This document shows positions 1-9,301 of a DNA stretch of 64,000 nt, one piece after another. Each line of letters opens with the position of its first letter. Within the stretch, counting starts at the first letter, position 1. The notes below the pieces were generated by a model. That model had not been told where the DNA came from, made no database searches, and saw nothing but the letters and a program-made list of their open reading frames with translations. The position numbers and the translations under genes were made by a program. This DNA comes from Massilia glaciei (GTDB lineage Bacteria; Pseudomonadota; Gammaproteobacteria; Burkholderiales; Burkholderiaceae_D): positions 1 to 64,000 of the forward strand of contig NZ_PXWF02000063.1 of NCBI RefSeq assembly GCF_003011895.2, in the 5' to 3' direction.

Positions 1-131
1 GCCGCGGCCGCCGCCGGGGCCGGGGGTGCGGCCGGAGCCGCCGGCGCGGGCGGCGCCGCCGCCTGCCCGGACGCGCCGGCGGGCGCCGACAACAGTGCGC
101 TAAGAGTTACAATGACGAAAGCGTTTTTCAA
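1..131 (-). CDS. N-terminus of an exported protein (partial)
   Basis: Reading leftwards from a TTG codon at 131-129, the frame stays open to the window edge (43 complete codons). The first residues are [20 protein letters not shown], a typical Sec signal peptide with a basic start, hydrophobic core and small residues at the cleavage site. An Ala/Pro-rich stretch follows. A TAGAAT box at 165-160 on the same strand would place transcription about 20 bases upstream. The gene is divergent from mutM. In Oxalobacteraceae a tetratricopeptide-repeat protein often sits here, but no repeat is visible in this fragment, so function is left open. Confidence 0.5.
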   Translation of the reverse strand, partial: MKNAFVIVTLSALLSAPAGASGQAAAPPAPAAPAAPPAPAAAA

Positions 132-248
132 GGCAACCCCAACAAGACGGTGATGTACGATTCTACGCCGAAGCCCGCGCCGACGTGCGCATGGGAAATG
201 CGAAAACCGGCGCCGCCGCGCTCGCCCCGAACCGACCCCAGACCCGCC

Positions 249-1079
249 ATGCCAGAACTGCCCGAAGTCGAAGTCACGCGCCGCGGCGTGGCACCCCACA
301 TCGAAGGCCGCCTCGTCGAGGCCGTGCTGACCCGGCGCGCCGGCCTGCGCTGGCCGTTCCCGGACGGCCTGCCGGCCCTGCTCGCCGGCCGGCGCGTCCT
401 GCACACGGGCCGGCGCGGCAAATACCTGCTGATCGGCTTCGAGCACGGCACCCTGATCATCCACCTGGGCATGTCGGGCCACCTGCGCGTGCTGCCGCGC
501 GGGGTGCCGCCGGGCAAGCACGACCATTTCGACCTCGTCGTCGGCGGCGCCGGGCCGCAGGTGCTGCGCCTGACCGACCCGCGCCGCTTCGGCGCCGTGC
601 TCTGGCACGCGCACGCCGACGGCGAGCTCGGCGGCCACCCGCTGCTGCGCGGACTCGGCGTCGAGCCGCTCGGGGAGGCCTTCTCGGGCGCGCTGCTGCA
701 CCGCGAAAGCCGGCGCCGCGGCGCCCCGATCAAGCAGGTATTGCTGGCCGGCGACATCGTTGTGGGGGTTGGCAATATTTACGCCTGTGAAAGCTTGTTC
801 AGGGCGGGCATCAACCCCAAGACAGCGGCCGCGAAGATCGGCCGCGCCCGCTGCGACAGGCTCGCGGCGGCCATCCGCGAGGTGCTCGCGGCCGCGATCG
901 TGCAGGGAGGCAGCACTTTGCGCGACTTTATTGATGTCAATGGGCAATCAGGGTATTTCCAACAGACATATTTCGTCTATGATCGTACCGGAGTGCCTTG
1001 CCGCAATTGCGGATCCCCCATTCGCCAGATAAAGCAGGGGCAACGCTCGACATTCTATTGCGTCCGTTGCCAAAAATGA
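249..1079 (+). CDS. mutM: Formamidopyrimidine-DNA glycosylase MutM (Fpg)
   Basis: A 276-residue bifunctional DNA glycosylase/AP lyase that removes 8-oxoguanine and formamidopyrimidines. The ATG at 249 was chosen because the mature enzyme must begin with MPELPEVE: Pro2 is the Schiff-base nucleophile and Glu3 is catalytic. The in-frame upstream codons from 150 do not look like this family. The conserved GRRGKYL lysine segment is near residue 55, and NIYACESLF and the DNA-binding helix lie in the C-terminal half. A C-terminal zinc finger (CRNC ... CVRC) ends the protein. It sits two genes upstream of mutY, so both halves of the GO repair system are together. Confidence 0.97.
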   Translation: MPELPEVEVTRRGVAPHIEGRLVEAVLTRRAGLRWPFPDGLPALLAGRRVLHTGRRGKYLLIGFEHGTLIIHLGMSGHLRVLPRGVPPGKHDHFDLVVGGAGPQVLRLTDPRRFGAVLWHAHADGELGGHPLLRGLGVEPLGEAFSGALLHRESRRRGAPIKQVLLAGDIVVGVGNIYACESLFRAGINPKTAAAKIGRARCDRLAAAIREVLAAAIVQGGSTLRDFIDVNGQSGYFQQTYFVYDRTGVPCRNCGSPIRQIKQGQRSTFYCVRCQK

Positions 1080-1174
1080 CACGGGCGACAAGATTGGCGG
1101 GGGGGTGGAAGGATGACAAATTACGCCGGTTCGCGAGGACCCGCATCGAAGGTTTAAGTGAGCAGGAGGTTTAC

Positions 1175-3112
1175 GTGAGCATCATTGTGCAGGATTTCCA
1201 GCATTACAGCAGCTGGCGCGAAGGCGTCGTCGCGGCGCTCAAGCGCTACCAGTCCTGGGTCGGCGCGGCCGAGCTGAGCGACGGCGCGACCGAGCAGCGC
1301 ATCGCGCGCGCGCTGGCGCGCCTGGCCGACGACAAGCTGTCGGTGGCCTTCGTGGCGGAGTTTTCGCGCGGCAAGTCCGAGCTGATCAACGCGATCTTCT
1401 TCGCCGACTACGGCCAGCGCATCCTGCCGTCGGCGGCCGGGCGCACCACCATGTGCCCCACCGAGCTGATGTACGACGCGGCCTACCCGCCCTGCATCCG
1501 CCTGCTGCCGATCGAGACGCGCGCGACCAACCTGTCGACCAGCGACTACCGCGACGACAAGGCCGCCTGGACCGTGCTGCCGCTCTCGCTCGACGCCGGC
1601 GACGACATGCACGAGACGTTCAAGCAGGTCAGCATGACCAAGCACGTCACGCTGGCCGAGGCCGCCAGCTACGGCCTGTACGACAAGGACGACCCGGACA
1701 TCGCCGCGACGCTCGACGCCGACGGCAGGATCGAGATCTCGCTGTGGCGCCACGCGATCATCAACTTCCCGCATCCGCTGCTCAAGCAGGGGCTGGTGAT
1801 CCTCGACACGCCGGGCCTGAACGCGATCGGCACCGAGCCCGAGCTCACGCTCAACCTGATCCCGAACGCGCACGCGGTGCTGTTCATCCTGGCCGCCGAG
1901 ACCGGCGTGACCAAGAGCGACATCGAGGTCTGGCGCACCCACATCGGGCCCGGCTCGGGCCGGGTGGTGGTGATGAACAAGATCGACGCCATGTGGGACG
2001 AGCTCAAGTCGGGCGCCGAGAACGACGCCGAGATCGAGCGCCAGCAGACCAGCGTGGCGCACACGCTCGCGCTCGACAAGCAGCAGGTGTTCCCGGTGTC
2101 GGCGCAGAAGGCGCTGGTGGCCAAGATCAACGGCGACATGGCGCTGCTCGAGAAAAGCCGGCTCGGCGCGCTCGAGGGCGCGCTGTTCAACGAGCTGATC
2201 CCGGCCAAGAAGGACATCATCCGCAAGCAGCTCTCGGCCGACCTCGACGCCCTCTCGGGCGCCCAGCACGCGATGGTCGGGGCGCGCATGCGCGACGTGG
2301 TCGAGCAGCTCCAGGAGCTCAAGAGCCTGCGCGGCAAGAACCAGGGCGTGATCGCCCACATGATGAAGCGCATCGACGCCGAGAAGAAGGAGTTCGACGG
2401 CAGCCTGTTCAAGCTGCAGGGCACGCGCTCGGTGTTCACCCGCCTCTCGACCGAGCTCTACAACACGCTCGGGATGGCCATCATCCAGCAGGAGATCGGC
2501 ACCGTGCGCGATTCGATGGAGGCGAGCCGCTTCGCCACCGGCATGCGCGGACCGGTGCGCCAGTTCTTCGACCAGGCCCGCGCCAACCTCGACCAGTCGT
2601 CGCAGAAGGTGGTCGAGATCAGCGAGATGATGGAGATCATGTACCGCAAATTCTCGTCCGAGCACGGCCTGACGCTGGCGCTGCCGGCCACCTTCTCGCT
2701 CGACAAATACCGGCGCGAGGTCGACGCCATCGAGGAGGTCTACACGCGCCAGTTCGGCACCACCACCCTGCTCATGAGCACCCGCGGGACCCTGATGGAG
2801 CGCTTCTTCGACTCGATCGCCTCGCGCGTGCGGCGCAGCTTCCGCGCCGCCAACGCCGACGCCGAGGCCTGGCTCAAGGTCATCATGGCCCCGCTCGAGG
2901 CGCAGATCCGGGTCCACAAGGAGCAGCTCAAGCACCGGCTGGCCTCGATCCAGCGCATCCACGACGCCTCCGACAGCCTCGAGGAGAAGATCGACCAGTT
3001 CCAGGCCGAGCTGGTGCAGCACGAGCAACTGCGCGAGCGCCTCACCGCGATGGTCGGCGCGGTCAGCGCCGCCATGGACGCCGAGCGGGTGGCGCTGGGC
3101 GCGGCCGCGTGA
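1175..3112 (+). CDS. Dynamin-family GTPase
   Basis: The GTG at 1175 is chosen because a perfect AGGAGG (1164-1169) lies five bases upstream; a longer in-frame reading would run into mutM. The protein has 645 residues. The N-terminal third is a GTPase: the P-loop is EFSRGKSELINAIF, switch I probably the Thr-rich AGRTTMCPTE, G3 is LDTPGLNAIG and G4 is VMNKID. The remainder is helical and charged, as in bacterial dynamin-like proteins that act on membranes. No transmembrane segment is obvious. The last bases overlap the GTG of mutY, suggesting coupled translation. The assignment to the dynamin superfamily is firm; the biological role is unknown. Confidence 0.85.
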   Translation: MSIIVQDFQHYSSWREGVVAALKRYQSWVGAAELSDGATEQRIARALARLADDKLSVAFVAEFSRGKSELINAIFFADYGQRILPSAAGRTTMCPTELMYDAAYPPCIRLLPIETRATNLSTSDYRDDKAAWTVLPLSLDAGDDMHETFKQVSMTKHVTLAEAASYGLYDKDDPDIAATLDADGRIEISLWRHAIINFPHPLLKQGLVILDTPGLNAIGTEPELTLNLIPNAHAVLFILAAETGVTKSDIEVWRTHIGPGSGRVVVMNKIDAMWDELKSGAENDAEIERQQTSVAHTLALDKQQVFPVSAQKALVAKINGDMALLEKSRLGALEGALFNELIPAKKDIIRKQLSADLDALSGAQHAMVGARMRDVVEQLQELKSLRGKNQGVIAHMMKRIDAEKKEFDGSLFKLQGTRSVFTRLSTELYNTLGMAIIQQEIGTVRDSMEASRFATGMRGPVRQFFDQARANLDQSSQKVVEISEMMEIMYRKFSSEHGLTLALPATFSLDKYRREVDAIEEVYTRQFGTTTLLMSTRGTLMERFFDSIASRVRRSFRAANADAEAWLKVIMAPLEAQIRVHKEQLKHRLASIQRIHDASDSLEEKIDQFQAELVQHEQLRERLTAMVGAVSAAMDAERVALGAAA

Positions 3113-4227
3113 GGGACGGCGCGGCCGGCGGCGGCGCCGGCGGCCCCGCCGATCCGGCGTTTTCAAGCGCCGTGGTCGCATGGCAGAGGGCGCACGGGCG
3201 GCACGCGCTGCCGTGGCAAAACACGCGCGACGCCTACCGCATCTGGCTGTCCGAGATCATGCTCCAGCAAACCCAGGTCGGCGCCGTGCTGGCCTATTAC
3301 GCGCGCTTCCTCGCGCGCTTCCCCACGCTCGAATCGCTGGCCGCGGCGCCGCTCGACGACGTGATGGCGCTCTGGAGCGGGCTGGGCTACTACACCCGCG
3401 CGCGCAACCTGCACGCCTGCGCCAGGCGGGTGGCGGCCGAGTACGGCGGCGTCTTCCCGGGCGACCCGGCGCTGCTGGCGCAACTGCCCGGCATCGGCCG
3501 CTCGACGGCGGCGGCGATCGCCGCGTTCTCGGTCGGCGCGCGCGCCGCGATCCTGGACGGCAACGTCAAACGCGTGTTCGCGCGCGTGTTCGGGGTCGAG
3601 CAGTACCCCGGCCTCAAGCCGGTCGAGGACGCGCTGTGGCGGCGCGCCGAGGCGCTGCTGCCCGACGGCGGCGGCGGCGCCATCGAGTCGTACACCCAGG
3701 GCCTGATGGACCTGGGCGCGACGCTGTGCACGCGCTCCAGCCCCGACTGCGCGCGCTGTCCCTTGCGGGATCGCTGCGTCGCCCACGCGGGCGGGCGCAC
3801 GGCCGAACTGCCGGTGCGCAAACCGAAGAAAACACTGCCCGAGAAGCAGGCCGCGATGCTCGTCATCGTCGAGGGCGGCGAGGTGCTGCTCGAGCAGCGC
3901 GCGGAAAAGGGCATCTGGGGCGGTCTGCTGTCGCTGCCGGAACTGGCGGGGCATCACGCCAACGCGGACGACACGCCCGACGGCGCGATGGTCGACGCGG
4001 CGTTGGCCGCGTTTGGCAGCGTCGACCAGGTGCGGGCGCTGCTGCCTTTGGTGCACGTGTTCACGCATTACAAGCTGCACATCACGGCGCACCACGCGAC
4101 GCTGTCGGCGCGCGCCCCGCTCGCGCGCGGCCACCAGTGGTGGAGTCTGGCCGACATCGGCGCCGCGCCGCTGCCGGCGCCGGTCAAGAAGCTGCTGCTC
4201 GAGCTGCACCGGCCGGGCCTTTTCTAA
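3109..4227 (+). CDS. mutY: A/G-specific adenine glycosylase MutY
   Basis: A 372-residue glycosylase that removes adenine mispaired with 8-oxoguanine. The GTG at 3109 overlaps the TGA of the dynamin gene (GTGA), and no ATG exists before the conserved region. Visible motifs are LSEIMLQQTQV with the catalytic Glu, the helix-hairpin-helix LPGIGRSTAAAI, ILDGNVKRV with the catalytic Asp, and the 4Fe-4S ligands CX6CX2CX5C (CTRSSPDCARCPLRDRC). The C-terminal NUDIX-like domain that recognises 8-oxoguanine follows, containing EKGIWGGLLSLPE and the VHVFTHYKLHI segment. It is functionally linked to mutM upstream. Confidence 0.96.
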   Translation: MRDGAAGGGAGGPADPAFSSAVVAWQRAHGRHALPWQNTRDAYRIWLSEIMLQQTQVGAVLAYYARFLARFPTLESLAAAPLDDVMALWSGLGYYTRARNLHACARRVAAEYGGVFPGDPALLAQLPGIGRSTAAAIAAFSVGARAAILDGNVKRVFARVFGVEQYPGLKPVEDALWRRAEALLPDGGGGAIESYTQGLMDLGATLCTRSSPDCARCPLRDRCVAHAGGRTAELPVRKPKKTLPEKQAAMLVIVEGGEVLLEQRAEKGIWGGLLSLPELAGHHANADDTPDGAMVDAALAAFGSVDQVRALLPLVHVFTHYKLHITAHHATLSARAPLARGHQWWSLADIGAAPLPAPVKKLLLELHRPGLF

Positions 4228-4238
4228 GCAGCAAAGGC

Positions 4239-4302
4239 CGGATATCGGGGTCTGACCCCGATATCCGAACTAGTTGCCGCGCAATCGGGGGCTGACCCCG
4301 AT
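4239..4302. repeat. Two tandem palindromic elements between convergent mutY and dgt
   Basis: The first copy is a perfect inverted repeat with 12-base arms (4239-4250 and 4256-4267) around TCTGA. The second has 7-base arms (4284-4290 and 4296-4302) around GCTGA. Each is followed by a near-identical tail, gaactagttgccgcg and gaactggttgccgcg, so the whole unit is directly duplicated. There is no U-run, so a classical terminator is not certain. The layout resembles REP-like extragenic palindromes, and it could also stabilise or end both convergent transcripts. Confidence 0.75.
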
Positions 4303-4326
4303 ACCGGAACTGGTTGCCGCGGGTTG

Positions 4327-5475
4327 CTACAGATCGTCGATCGAGTACAGGCGCCGGTGTTCGAGCACGGCGTAGCGGTCGGTCATGCCGGCGATGTAGT
4401 CCGCGATCGCGCGCGCCTGCCGCTGCGGCTCGCCGCGCCCGCTGCGGTGATCCGGCGGCAGCAGCGTCGGGTCGCCGTGGAAGGCATCGAACAGGTCGCC
4501 GACGATGCGGCGCGCCTTGAGCGTCATGCGCTGCAGCTGGTAGTGGCGGTACAGGTTCTCGGTCAGGAAGCGTTTCAATTCGGTCGCGTCGGCGCGCATC
4601 GCGTCCGAGAAACAAATCAGCGGCGCGCCCGCGCGCACCGCCTCCACGCTGTCGGGCCGCGCCGCCGCGATCCGCTCGTTCGACGCCGCGATCAGGTCCG
4701 TCACCAGCGCGTTGATCATGCGGCGCAAGGTCTCGTGGATCGCGCGCCGCCCGCCCAGCCCCGGATACGCCAGCTCCACCTCGCGCCGGTGGCGCGCGAA
4801 AAAATCGACCTCGCCGATCTGCCCGATCGTGATCAGGCCGGAGCGCAGGCCGTCGTCGATGTCGTGGTTGTTGTAGGCGATCTCGTCGGCCAGGTTGGCC
4901 ACCTGCGCCTCGAGCGTGGGCTGCCTGCGCAGCAGGAAGCGCTGGCCCAGCGCGCCGAGCGCGCGCGCGTTCGCCTGCGAGCAGTGCTTGAGGATCCCCT
5001 CGCGCGTCTCGTACATCAGGTTCAGGCCGTCGAAGGCGCCGTACTGCTGCTCGAGCGTGTCGACCACGCGCAGGCTTTGCAGGTTGTGCTCGAAGCCGCC
5101 GTGCTCCCGCATGCAGTGGTTCAGCGCGTCCTGGCCGGCGTGCCCGAACGGGGTGTGCCCGAGATCGTGCGCCAGCGAGATCGCCTCGACCAGGTCCTCG
5201 TTCAGGCGCAGGCTGCGCGCCAGCGCCCGGCCCACCTGCGCCACCTCGAGGCTGTGCGTGAGGCGGGTGCGGAACAGGTCGCCCTCGTGGTTGAGGAACA
5301 CCTGGGTCTTGTACTCGAGGCGCCGGAACGCGGTCGAATGGACGATCCGGTCGCGGTCGCGCTGGAACTGGCTGCGCCCGGCCGCGGCCGGCTCGTCGAC
5401 GACGCGCCCGGCGCCGCCGCCCGAGCGCGCCGCGTACGGCGCCAGGCCCCGCTCGTGCTCGGCGCCGCGACCCAT
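4327..5475 (-). CDS. dgt: Deoxyguanosinetriphosphate triphosphohydrolase-like protein
   Basis: A 382-residue HD-superfamily phosphohydrolase that cleaves dNTPs to nucleoside and triphosphate. The metal-binding HD motif is clear: [21 protein letters not shown] and [14 protein letters not shown]. The N-terminal [22 protein letters not shown] is characteristic of the type 2 dGTPase family. The ATG at 5475 overlaps the aroB stop (ATGA), which places it as the last gene of the pil-aro transcription unit. True substrate specificity within the family is not deducible from sequence. Confidence 0.92.
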   Translation of the reverse strand: MGRGAEHERGLAPYAARSGGGAGRVVDEPAAAGRSQFQRDRDRIVHSTAFRRLEYKTQVFLNHEGDLFRTRLTHSLEVAQVGRALARSLRLNEDLVEAISLAHDLGHTPFGHAGQDALNHCMREHGGFEHNLQSLRVVDTLEQQYGAFDGLNLMYETREGILKHCSQANARALGALGQRFLLRRQPTLEAQVANLADEIAYNNHDIDDGLRSGLITIGQIGEVDFFARHRREVELAYPGLGGRRAIHETLRRMINALVTDLIAASNERIAAARPDSVEAVRAGAPLICFSDAMRADATELKRFLTENLYRHYQLQRMTLKARRIVGDLFDAFHGDPTLLPPDHRSGRGEPQRQARAIADYIAGMTDRYAVLEHRRLYSIDDL

Positions 5476-7139
5476 CAGCCCGGTGGCGCGGCGCAGGCGG
5501 CCAGCGTCGCCAGCAGCGCCGCCTCGGGCGCGCCCGTGATGCTCGGGCTGCCCAGCGGCTTGAGCAGGATGAAACGGATCGCGCCGCCCTCGTTCTTCTT
5601 GTCGACCTCCATCAGCTCGAGCCAGCGCGCCGCGCCCAGGTCGGGCGCCACCGTCGGCAGCCCGGCCGCCGCCACCAGGGCGCGCATGCGCGCCACGGTG
5701 GCCTGCTCGACCAGCCCGAGCCGGCACGACAGGTCGGCCGCCATCACCATGCCGCAGCCGACGGCCTCGCCGTGCAGCCAGGCGCCGTAGCCGAGCCCGG
5801 CCTCGATCGCGTGCCCGAAGGTGTGGCCGAAATTGAGGATCGCGCGCAGCCCGCCCTCGCGCTCGTCCTGGCGCACCACCTCGGCCTTGATCTCGCAAGA
5901 GCGCGCGATCGCGTGCGCCAGCGCGGCCTCGTCGCGCGCCATGAGGCGGTCGATGTTGGCCTCGATCCATTCGAAGAACGCGAGGTCGGTGATGGCGCCG
6001 TGCTTGATCACCTCGGCCAGCCCGGCCGACAGTTCGCGCGCCGGCAGCGTGGCCAGGGTCGAGGTGTCGGCCAGCACCGCGCGCGGCTGGTAGAAGGCGC
6101 CGATCATGTTCTTGCCCAGCGGGTGGTTCAGGCCGGTCTTGCCGCCGACCGAGGAGTCGACCTGGGCCAGCAGCGTGGTCGGCACCTGCACGAACGGCAC
6201 CCCGCGCATGTAGCTGGCCGCGGCGTAGCCGGTCAGGTCGCCGACCACGCCGCCGCCGAGCGCGACCAGGGTGGTCTTGCGGTCGCACTTGTTGGCCAGC
6301 AGGGCGTCGAAGATGGCCATCAGCGAGGACCAGTTCTTGTGCTCCTCGCCGTCGGGCAGCACCACCGTGATGACGTCGCGCCCGGCCGCGCGCAGCGGCG
6401 CGGCGAGCCGCTCGAGGTACAGCGGGGCGACCGTGGTGTTGGTGACGATGGCGACCTTGTGGCCGCCGATGTGGCGCTCGAGCAGGCCGGCGTCGGACAG
6501 CACGCGCGCGCCGATCGCGATCGGGTAGCTGCGTTCGCCTAGCTCGACGTTGAGGAAAATGCTTGATTGTTCGATCATCGATGCGTCCGCGTAAGGTCTG
6601 TGCGCCGACTGCGCGCCCGAGGCTTCGAGCGCGGCCAGCTGCGTCAGTATGGTCTGGACCATCGATTGTACGTTAGGTCGGCCGGTGTCGATGACCAGGT
6701 CGGCGATTTCGCGGTACAGGGGTTCGCGCTCGGCCGTGAGCTCCTCGAGCCGGCGCCGCGGGTCGGCCGTCTGCAGCAGCGGCCGGTTCTTGTCGTGGGA
6801 GGTGCGCGCCAGGATCGAGGCGACGTTGGCGCGCAGGTAGATGACGGTGCCGCGCGATTTGAGGAAGGCGCGGTTCTCGGCGCTCAGGATGGCGCCGCCG
6901 CCGGTGGCGAGCACAATGCCGTCGCACGCCGTGAGGTCGCCGATGACCTCGGCCTCGCGCCGGCGGAAGCTCGGCTCGCCCTCGATCTCGAAGATCCACG
7001 GGATCGAGGCGCCGGTGCGGGCCTCGATCTCGTGGTCGGAATCGATGAAGCGTTTCCCCAGCTTTCTGGCCAGGATGCGGCCGATGGTGGTCTTGCCGGC
7101 CCCCATCAAGCCGACCAGGAACAGGTTGGCCGACCTCAA
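5475..7139 (-). CDS. aroKB: Shikimate kinase / 3-dehydroquinate synthase in one continuous frame
   Basis: Two shikimate-pathway enzymes are encoded in one frame of 554 codons without a stop between them. Residues 1-175 are shikimate kinase: the P-loop is [12 protein letters not shown], followed by DSDHEIE, the RRREAEVI arginine, ATGGGA, the RPLLQT lid and REPLYREIA. After a linker ([15 protein letters not shown]) comes 3-dehydroquinate synthase: the NAD site [11 protein letters not shown], then [27 protein letters not shown] and the zinc ligand region [22 protein letters not shown]. The start is a TTG at 7139 overlapping the stop of the upstream lipoprotein gene (TTGA). AroB could also be started internally at the ATG at 6578 (codon 188), giving a 367-residue AroB. 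Products may therefore be a fusion, separate proteins, or both. Confidence 0.88.
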   Translation of the reverse strand: MRSANLFLVGLMGAGKTTIGRILARKLGKRFIDSDHEIEARTGASIPWIFEIEGEPSFRRREAEVIGDLTACDGIVLATGGGAILSAENRAFLKSRGTVIYLRANVASILARTSHDKNRPLLQTADPRRRLEELTAEREPLYREIADLVIDTGRPNVQSMVQTILTQLAALEASGAQSAHRPYADASMIEQSSIFLNVELGERSYPIAIGARVLSDAGLLERHIGGHKVAIVTNTTVAPLYLERLAAPLRAAGRDVITVVLPDGEEHKNWSSLMAIFDALLANKCDRKTTLVALGGGVVGDLTGYAAASYMRGVPFVQVPTTLLAQVDSSVGGKTGLNHPLGKNMIGAFYQPRAVLADTSTLATLPARELSAGLAEVIKHGAITDLAFFEWIEANIDRLMARDEAALAHAIARSCEIKAEVVRQDEREGGLRAILNFGHTFGHAIEAGLGYGAWLHGEAVGCGMVMAADLSCRLGLVEQATVARMRALVAAAGLPTVAPDLGAARWLELMEVDKKNEGGAIRFILLKPLGSPSITGAPEAALLATLAACAAPPG

Positions 7140-9232
7140 GGCGCCACTGGCCCCGACTGGAACGTGAACACCGAGCCGTTCTGCTTTGGCGTGAGCACCC
7201 TGACCCCGAACGAGTCGGACGAACAGGCGTCGTCCGGCTTGACCGTGACGGTGTGGAATGTGCCGCCGGCCGCGTTGGTCGAGGTGATCAGGTTGGGCGC
7301 GTAGGTGCCCGGCAACACCTTGCCGGTGTCGACCGAGCTGACCGTGGTGCCGAACGGCATCGGATTGTCGTGCAGGTCGGTGATGCGCATCTCGAGCACC
7401 ATGCTCTTGCAGCCGGGGCCGTGCAGGTTCGGGATCACGCGCTGCGGGCTGGTGCTCCAGGCGTTGCACACGCCGGCGAAGGTGCAATGGCGCCAATACA
7501 TGGTGGCCACCGAGCCGCTCAGGATCAGCTCGATCGAACTGTTGATGTAGGTGATGCCCCAGCGCCCGCTGTCGGCGCTCAGGTAGTTGGCGTGGCCGTA
7601 GGGGAACGGCAGGTCGCCCTTGTCCGCCTCGTACACCTTGTTGAAATCGGTGTCGAGGAAGGCGTCGCCCTGCGCCGTGTAGGCCTCGCCCTGGTCCTTC
7701 ACGCACAGGTCGATCAGCGGGCGGTACGGGTCGGTGGTGGCGGTGCCGTCGGGCTTGGTGTAGACCTTGCAGGTGTACTGGCCATCGCCGTTGGCGTCGT
7801 TGAAGGTCTTGATGCCCTGCGCGTACGCAAGCACGCTCACCCGGCCGTTGACGGGGCGGAAGTTCTGGCTGCGGAAATTGACCGTGCAGCCGCCGTCGAC
7901 GGTCACGCAGGCGCCGATCTGCGAGGAGCCGACCGCGCCGCCCTCGGCGACCAGGTTGACGGCGGTGTCGTCCGAGACCGGGTTGCCGTACTGGTCGGCC
8001 ATGCGCACCGTGACCCTGGAGATCTCGCCGTCGTAGCTCCAGCCCTCGATGTTGTAGATGTCGGCGCTGAGCGAAAGCGACTTCTGGATCGGCAGCCCGG
8101 TCGAGATCACCAGCGTGTCCGACAGGCCGCTCATGACCACGCCGTTGCGGGTCGCCTCGGCGATCACGCGCACCGGCGTCGGGATCGTGCCCGACGAGAC
8201 CGTCACAGACACGTTGCCCTGGGCGTCGGTGGTCGCGTTGAGCGGCGACAGCGTCAGCCCGCCCGTGGTGGTGGTGGCGGTGAAGGCGACGTTGACGCCG
8301 CCCAGGCCGGTGTCCTGCTGGTCGACCACGCGGAAGTTCAGCTGGGCCGACTCGGAGCGGCCCAGGCCGCCCGAACCCTTGAGCACGATCGAGGTGGCCA
8401 CGCTCGAGCTGACGAACTTGACGGTGCCGATGTTGGCGGCGCTGACCGGGATCGTGATGCTGGCCGACGAACTGCCGATCGCGGCCGTGATGACGTCGTT
8501 GACGCGCAGGCAGCCGCGATTGGTGTAGGTGGCCGACAGCTGGCCGTTCGAGAGCGAGCCGACCACCAGGCTGGCGCTGCCGTCGCCGGTGCAAAGCGAG
8601 GTCAGCACGAGGCCGTTCGCGGTGCTGGCGGGGGCGCCGCCGCTGGTGACGGGGATGACCAGCGAGGCGGTGCTGAAGGCGGGCAGGCTGGCCGGCGGCA
8701 GCGGCGAGAAGCGCAGCGCGCCGACCGTCAGCGGGGCCGCGCCGACCGCGATGTTCTTGGCCGCGGCGGCGGTCTTGGCGCCGACCACGGTGCTGGCGCT
8801 GATCGACAGCGCGCCGGCCGAGCTGAAGCTGGCCGGCTTGAGGCTGACCACGGCCACGCCGGCCGCGTCGGTCAGGGCCGAGGCCGATTCGGGCGTGAAC
8901 GTGACGAGCGTGGCGTCGGAGGCCTCGAACTTGACGATCGCGTTGGGCACGGCCTTGTCGTCGGCGCCGAGCACGGTCACGCGCACCACGGCGCTCTGGC
9001 CGCCCGACAGGGTGGTGATGCCGTTGCCGGCGCCGTCGAGGATGACGAGCGTCATTTTCGGTCCCGGCACCGGCACCGGCGTGACCGGGTCGCCCGGGGT
9101 CGGGGGGACGATCGGCCCGACCTGTCCGGGCGAGCCGCCGCCGCCGCCGCAGGCGGCCAGCAGGGTTGCGCAGGCGAGCGCGGCCAGTAGGCCGGGCAGG
9201 CGTTTCGTGTTGGTGCTGTCAGTCTTGTTCAT
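7136..9232 (-). CDS. Large Ig-like (Big-1 type) surface lipoprotein
   Basis: A 698-residue protein with a lipoprotein signal: a basic N-terminus, a hydrophobic core, and lipobox LAAC with Cys28, followed by Gly- and Pro-rich linkers. The body is a string of beta-sandwich repeats rich in Ser, Thr, Val and Ala. Typical bacterial Ig-like phrases are visible ([34 protein letters not shown]), as in invasin/Big-1 domains. The C-terminal third has several cysteines and an [12 protein letters not shown] segment that may bind calcium. It lies between pilQ (69-base gap) and aroK (stop overlaps the aroK TTG). A role in surface adhesion or with type IV pili is inference from position. Confidence 0.8.
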   Translation of the reverse strand: MNKTDSTNTKRLPGLLAALACATLLAACGGGGGSPGQVGPIVPPTPGDPVTPVPVPGPKMTLVILDGAGNGITTLSGGQSAVVRVTVLGADDKAVPNAIVKFEASDATLVTFTPESASALTDAAGVAVVSLKPASFSSAGALSISASTVVGAKTAAAAKNIAVGAAPLTVGALRFSPLPPASLPAFSTASLVIPVTSGGAPASTANGLVLTSLCTGDGSASLVVGSLSNGQLSATYTNRGCLRVNDVITAAIGSSSASITIPVSAANIGTVKFVSSSVATSIVLKGSGGLGRSESAQLNFRVVDQQDTGLGGVNVAFTATTTTGGLTLSPLNATTDAQGNVSVTVSSGTIPTPVRVIAEATRNGVVMSGLSDTLVISTGLPIQKSLSLSADIYNIEGWSYDGEISRVTVRMADQYGNPVSDDTAVNLVAEGGAVGSSQIGACVTVDGGCTVNFRSQNFRPVNGRVSVLAYAQGIKTFNDANGDGQYTCKVYTKPDGTATTDPYRPLIDLCVKDQGEAYTAQGDAFLDTDFNKVYEADKGDLPFPYGHANYLSADSGRWGITYINSSIELILSGSVATMYWRHCTFAGVCNAWSTSPQRVIPNLHGPGCKSMVLEMRITDLHDNPMPFGTTVSSVDTGKVLPGTYAPNLITSTNAAGGTFHTVTVKPDDACSSDSFGVRVLTPKQNGSVFTFQSGPVAP

Positions 9233-9301
9233 ATTCCTGCCTTGTCGATGCGTTCTTGGTGGTGCGAATTGGTCGCGGACGGCGCCGGCCGCCCGCCGCG
9301 C

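Noticed and set aside
1154..3181. A long minus-strand open frame (about 675 codons) opposite the dynamin gene
   Set aside because: Its translation is a His/Arg/Leu/Asp-rich shadow of GC-rich codons, has no motif, and lies exactly opposite a gene with clear GTPase motifs and a perfect ribosome site.
7253..9190. A 645-codon plus-strand frame opposite the Ig-like lipoprotein
   Set aside because: Arg/Gly/Val/Asp-rich antisense shadow without signal, start site or homology features; the minus-strand gene has a lipobox and Ig-like repeats.
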